Below, in pieces: positions 26,301 to 29,323 of a DNA stretch of 29,323 nt. Positions within the stretch are counted from its first letter, which is position 1, and the number at the start of each line of letters is the position of its first letter. Where the stretch lies: the IMG/VR virus record IMGVR_UViG_3300017783_000135, positions 1-29,323 of that record. One strand, 5' to 3'. Source of the DNA: a virus. Both the position numbers and the translations under genes were made by a program. The notes beneath the pieces were generated by a model that was given only the letters and a program-made list of their open reading frames with translations, did no database searches and was not told where the DNA came from.

Positions 26301-29053
26301 CTTTGTCTTCTGACTTCCAGAACCCGGTAACACTTCAGACATACCCCAACCAACCTAGTGAACCAAGATTACGCCCGACCACCCAAGGTGAGGTGGAGCT
26401 TGGAAACAAGATTGGCAACATCAGTGTCCGAGGAAAGATTCACCCCGTATATGATGAAGTGCGTATTGTCTCAAAGAGCCCAGAGCGTCCTAGGTTTGCT
26501 AAAGACCTAAACTCTGCGTCTCAAGAGCCTACATTACAGACATATGTAAATCCTCTGAACGTGCCCACATCTGAAATCAACGCTACTCGCCTTAATGAGT
26601 CACCTAGTGAAGCTGATATCCAAAAGATGCGTGAAGGTTCATATAAGCCTACTAAAAAGCGTAATCTGGTTGAAGCTGCAGATTACATGCACCAAAAGTG
26701 GAAAGAAGCCACAGGCCGTAGTGAGCCGTTTGAGTACACACCTGAGAACGTGGATATCATATCTACTTACATGGCAACTGAGGCTGCTAACGCACTACAA
26801 AGTGACGCTAACGCCATCGGATGGTATGACCGCAAGCTCAAAGCAGCAAAACGTGTTGTATCTCTTGTTGATCCCCGCGTAACCCAGTCACCAGACGCAG
26901 AAGCAGCTTTTGATTTTGCTCTAGCTGTTACTTCTAATGGTCAGGCCGTGGCCGACAACTTCCAGTATGCACTAGAGGTTTTCCGTCACTTTATGGACAA
27001 CGGTAAGATGCCTACCGACACCTGGATTAAAGGTGGTGAGCGGAACGCCGCTATGCTTGAGGCCTTTGACTTCTTTAATGCCTATCAGTCTTCTGGTGCA
27101 AATATGCCCATCCAAGACTTCATGGATCAAGACTTTACTGTCAACGAGCTCAATGACTACATATCTCGGTTCAACGCCCAATATGGTACAGAAATCAAAG
27201 TACCATCATCAGAAGGTGCAAACTCGCAAGTCAAAGGTTCATACATAATAGGACCTAAGATCGGCCAAGGTTTCTACCAGAACATCCGTGGTAACTACGA
27301 CCCACTTACGATGGACATTTGGTGGATGCGTATGTGGAACCGATTGGTCGGGCGTCCATTTGTTGCAGACCCAGATCTTGACCAAGGTCGATCTAACGTC
27401 AAAGGAGCCTTGAAGACTGTAGGTAAACTTGAGCAGAAGATGGTAAACCAGACGCTCAAGCAAATGGGTGTCGGTAAGCGTGATATTAACAAAGACCCAG
27501 CACTGTTTGACGATTTTGTCACTAAGGTCGAGAAAAGGTATCAGAAGTTTTACAAGAAGTACAAAGAGGAAAATGGTGTAAACCACACTAAGCCAAACTT
27601 CTTTAAGAAGACTGGAACCCATGTAAAAAACCTTAAACCACAGCTACAAGCACAGCCAAAAGGCCCAAGTGAACGTGCGTACATGCGTGACGTTACAAAG
27701 GCTGCAATAGCAAAACTTAGTGATCTTGGTTACAATATCGAAACAGCTGACTTCCAAGCTTTGATGTGGTACCCTGAGAAACAATTATTCAGACATTTAG
27801 GCGTAGCCCCTGGAAGAGGCTCAGATAATGACTATCTAGATGCTGCAATCATGCTTGCGGAAGGCGAAGGAATAGCAAATGACCAAATCCAAGAAGCACT
27901 CCCCGATGCAGACGGAGACGGAGCCGTCAATAATCAGCCAAGTACCCCCAGAGGCGATGAAGGACTTTATCGAGGGGATGGTAGCGATGGCCCAAGCCAA
28001 GAGAGCCCAAGGTTCAACCAGCAACCCACAGGAGTCGCAGGCATCCTCGCCCAGCGGATTCAAGGAAATCCTAATGGACCCACCGCCAGGGGTGCTGTCC
28101 CCGGCGTTCAAGAGGTAAAAGGTCACGTAGATCACGCACGGGCTTTAGTCGAGATAGGTAAGCCCGGAACTCAGTATGAGAATGGCATCAAAGACCAACG
28201 CATGGTTGAGCACCTAGCTGAGGCTGTTGGCATTACCCTCAAGATGTTCGATGACCAAAGTGTTATGCTAGACGATGGCAAAGTCCCCGACAATTTACGA
28301 GAACAAGGTGAGGCCGCTAGTGGTTTCTATAAACGTAAAGAAAACACAGCAAGGGCCCTACTACCAGGTGGACGGGTGATTTCCACAAATAGACTAGTTA
28401 AGCCTTTTGATTCTTACATAGCTGCACTTCATGAGGTTGCTCATGGTATTGCTGGTAGAGACATTGAGGGTGGTTTAACCCAAAATGTTAACATGGGTAA
28501 AAACTACCTAACTGGCCGTAAAGACTCAGCCCCAATAGATACCCTTGAGCATATGATTGGTAACCTGGTAACAATGCCCAGCGCCAAGAAAAACAAGATT
28601 GTCCAAGAGATTATGTCTTTGCAAGACGACAGCTTCTTTAACAACAGCGGTCCAGATGACTTCCAACCAGTGAGGCCGACAGGCCCTGAGAAACGCCGCC
28701 TTGCAGACCTGGAACGCGGTGATCCTGAAAAATACGAACTTAGGGATCGCATTAAGAACTTTGAGAAATACTCTCGCAGCGTCCCAGAGTTTACTGTCGA
28801 TCCTCTCATCATGTATCTTTTTGACCCCAAGCAAATGAAGAGCGTTGCACCTGAGACAGCCAAAGCCATCAGGGCCTTCTTTGTGAATAGCTCAAAGATC
28901 CGCTTCTACAGTCACCCACTAGCGATGGCCTTTGCTGTCGTTATGGCAATGCTCATGAAGCAAGAGCAAGCTGAGGAAGAAGAGCGCCAGAAGCAACAAC
29001 AGATGGCACCAGGGGCTCTAACGCCCCCACCGGGCGCACTATCAGCCGCCTAA
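23339..29053 (+). CDS. 1,904-aa modular virion protein with HEXXH zincin motif
   Basis: ATG 23339 is preferred over GTG 23336: AGGAG lies 6 nt before the ATG. Order of parts: an N-terminal FTITAPDGKRYKVTGATKEG module (1-35), a Gln/Pro-rich linker (36-62), Ala/Gly-rich hydrophobic helices (about 175-310) such as conduit-forming ejection proteins carry, and further helical regions to 877. PRF tripeptides at 878-880, 1051-1053 and 1557-1559 separate the rest: a beta-rich segment, a large domain with GPKIGQGFYQN (about 1305) and DPLTMDIWWMRMWNR, and a C-terminal domain with HEVAH (H1698, E1699, H1702). A DADGDGAVN calcium-loop-like motif sits at 1523-1531. Probably injected with the DNA, as T7 gp16 is; protease activity is inferred. 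A polyvalent-type protein is the best description. Confidence 0.85.
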   Translation: MATFTITAPDGKRYKVTGATKEGALAALKSKLEGPQQPTQPQQQPQVQPQVQPQQQQVSAPQDTSMGSAFKVADAQSQGASMSGTASLQRNLSQGPFGQFLQSATDNYVNPIREGLGFDPIDRTQVDADASARLQAGADRANAEAEKIAEDLDFYNMTTSDINSVGDFVNFIGQKTAQAAPYMGAALASGGTLTYPFAVGEISQNLSEIEGLPQEKADDIAAAGGAISAALETLGIAKLLPKGTSNSILGGIASGVITEGTTEGLQELVNIGSEAVGGKQFSEGEILNRLKEAAAAGSVAGGAFKGGTQAASKAKSLFTSDGKLNVNNLDDPTKLAAGDVARELQQIATAEGFKLSNVDVTAQFGAKGALEAVREQNNGEITELVKALKGKLNSKNASSLDQVISDFAPANAGIKSGKNKVSGYVSKTQMAALARLVGPYKEGAALMNALAKSNVITGLFKGGMKGGVSQFTDYFSPFGTSGAVYDPTRIGNIIVGGGAAAATLGQSVPIQAGIVGLGRLVDAATGRRNKLSRFVNKNVNAQGLPSPSGVSLVDKAKTAEADAKVRREALAAIATQIDAPPNANSPVGTILSGTGLSRDGLSQTINSMAQDFAGQPELAPVLESIQQNMDGDTNPVLELNEIIPIIGQYAQMTAPELIVATPDNPLLARGVQQSPTQTDVQTEAPSQPQSGNQFTTPENYQAGKSDNNSFARTLASQVSEDAGVSVSDKAQLMTALEDVQSSLGPDPVAALDEITTELQNIGVNQDTIDTYFKPYRDRVALQQARVGRMQAPSDTPPAAPTVDQSLVAPTEEPQTYEAALERLTTTNIVAGAVRKITEGNMDPASVEAMLNQLEQNNPGIKARILEITDPQQQSEDSPRFARIAPVPFNNDRMQQMFGVEDPTPGGNYIDLDTKEDLTGNTYAGGKVSIVDGKPVLDTSDDFSEPATKADGRKVKVNLFKQKAGWKWIDYDGPATIVSTEVGGKHHYALSSDFQNPVTLQTYPNQPSEPRLRPTTQGEVELGNKIGNISVRGKIHPVYDEVRIVSKSPERPRFAKDLNSASQEPTLQTYVNPLNVPTSEINATRLNESPSEADIQKMREGSYKPTKKRNLVEAADYMHQKWKEATGRSEPFEYTPENVDIISTYMATEAANALQSDANAIGWYDRKLKAAKRVVSLVDPRVTQSPDAEAAFDFALAVTSNGQAVADNFQYALEVFRHFMDNGKMPTDTWIKGGERNAAMLEAFDFFNAYQSSGANMPIQDFMDQDFTVNELNDYISRFNAQYGTEIKVPSSEGANSQVKGSYIIGPKIGQGFYQNIRGNYDPLTMDIWWMRMWNRLVGRPFVADPDLDQGRSNVKGALKTVGKLEQKMVNQTLKQMGVGKRDINKDPALFDDFVTKVEKRYQKFYKKYKEENGVNHTKPNFFKKTGTHVKNLKPQLQAQPKGPSERAYMRDVTKAAIAKLSDLGYNIETADFQALMWYPEKQLFRHLGVAPGRGSDNDYLDAAIMLAEGEGIANDQIQEALPDADGDGAVNNQPSTPRGDEGLYRGDGSDGPSQESPRFNQQPTGVAGILAQRIQGNPNGPTARGAVPGVQEVKGHVDHARALVEIGKPGTQYENGIKDQRMVEHLAEAVGITLKMFDDQSVMLDDGKVPDNLREQGEAASGFYKRKENTARALLPGGRVISTNRLVKPFDSYIAALHEVAHGIAGRDIEGGLTQNVNMGKNYLTGRKDSAPIDTLEHMIGNLVTMPSAKKNKIVQEIMSLQDDSFFNNSGPDDFQPVRPTGPEKRRLADLERGDPEKYELRDRIKNFEKYSRSVPEFTVDPLIMYLFDPKQMKSVAPETAKAIRAFFVNSSKIRFYSHPLAMAFAVVMAMLMKQEQAEEEERQKQQQMAPGALTPPPGALSAA

Positions 29054-29072
29054 GACCACCCAAGGAGAGCAA

Positions 29073-29323
29073 ATGTTACTTACAGTCCAAGACCTGGTCG
29101 AGGTCATGGAGACGATAGAGGTCATTAAGACGTCTACGCTTCTGACCGATGCCCAGCGCAAAATCATGCTGGATGAACTCAAGAAAGACATCCCAGCCCC
29201 TGTCTTCTGCAAAAAGTGTCCTGAGACACTCTCTATCATAAACTCATTAGTGGAGACGAGAGATGCCAAAGCCAAACCAGCCCCGAAAAAAGGTCGCAAA
29301 AGCACCAAAGGGAACTCACTACA
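29073..29323 (+). CDS. Hypothetical protein, 3' partial
   Basis: The ATG at 29073 has AAGGAGAG about 5 nt upstream and the frame stays open to the window edge (83 codons). The visible part is an acidic helical segment (LVEVMETIEVIKTSTLLTD), a C-x2-C pair (FCKKCPET) and a Lys/Pro/Ala-rich basic tail. The position after the giant virion protein would suit a small terminase subunit or a scaffold-type protein, but nothing in the sequence settles it. Confidence 0.6.
   Translation, partial: MLLTVQDLVEVMETIEVIKTSTLLTDAQRKIMLDELKKDIPAPVFCKKCPETLSIINSLVETRDAKAKPAPKKGRKSTKGNSL

Overview
The window is part of a double-stranded DNA phage genome of the T7-like (Autographiviridae-type) kind, about 50% GC by eye, with every recognised gene on the + strand. 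It carries a complete T7-style transcription and replication set: single-subunit RNA polymerase, gp2.5-like ssDNA-binding protein, endonuclease I, primase-helicase, family A DNA polymerase and gp6-like exonuclease. It also has a tyrosine integrase, a MazG-like protein and an adenosylcobalamin-dependent (class II) ribonucleotide reductase. This mix, the fibre sequences and the host tRNA fragment suggest a marine alphaproteobacterial host, perhaps a roseobacter. The host is inference, not proof. No large terminase, portal, scaffold or major capsid gene is visible, so the window is an incomplete genome.

Layout. 1-1328: 3' end of a tail fibre with YadA-like head repeats, and two small fibre-associated ORFs. 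1329-3437: lysis region with several small membrane proteins, holin candidates and a GH108 endolysin. 3438-5028: lysogeny module with a tRNA-Met(CAT) 3'-half that is a likely attP, two small unknown genes and the integrase. 5076-8274: promoter-like element, a 37-aa ORF, RNA polymerase, two paralogous 80-aa proteins and a strong terminator. 8285-16877: second promoter-like element, then a tightly packed replication and nucleotide-metabolism run ending in nrdJ. 16878-17613: a repeat-rich region with no convincing gene, holding another promoter-like element. 17614-29323: virion genes (a fibre with 13-aa repeats, a 539-aa structural protein, three ejection-protein candidates including one of 1,904 aa, and the start of a further gene).

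How it works together. A motif close to CTAAGAGMCCYCTA occurs four times, on the + strand, in gaps ahead of the integration, polymerase, replication and virion modules. I infer that it is the promoter of the encoded RNA polymerase and sets module timing. The integrase with its tRNA-derived attP implies the capacity to lysogenise, yet no repressor is recognisable here. MazG, the DUF3310/gp1.7-like protein and NrdJ would condition the nucleotide pool for replication. The giant protein is modular, with segments separated by PRF tripeptides and an HEXXH zincin motif near the C-terminus. It is the strongest candidate for undescribed biology, together with the promoter family, the attP and the repeat-rich gap.
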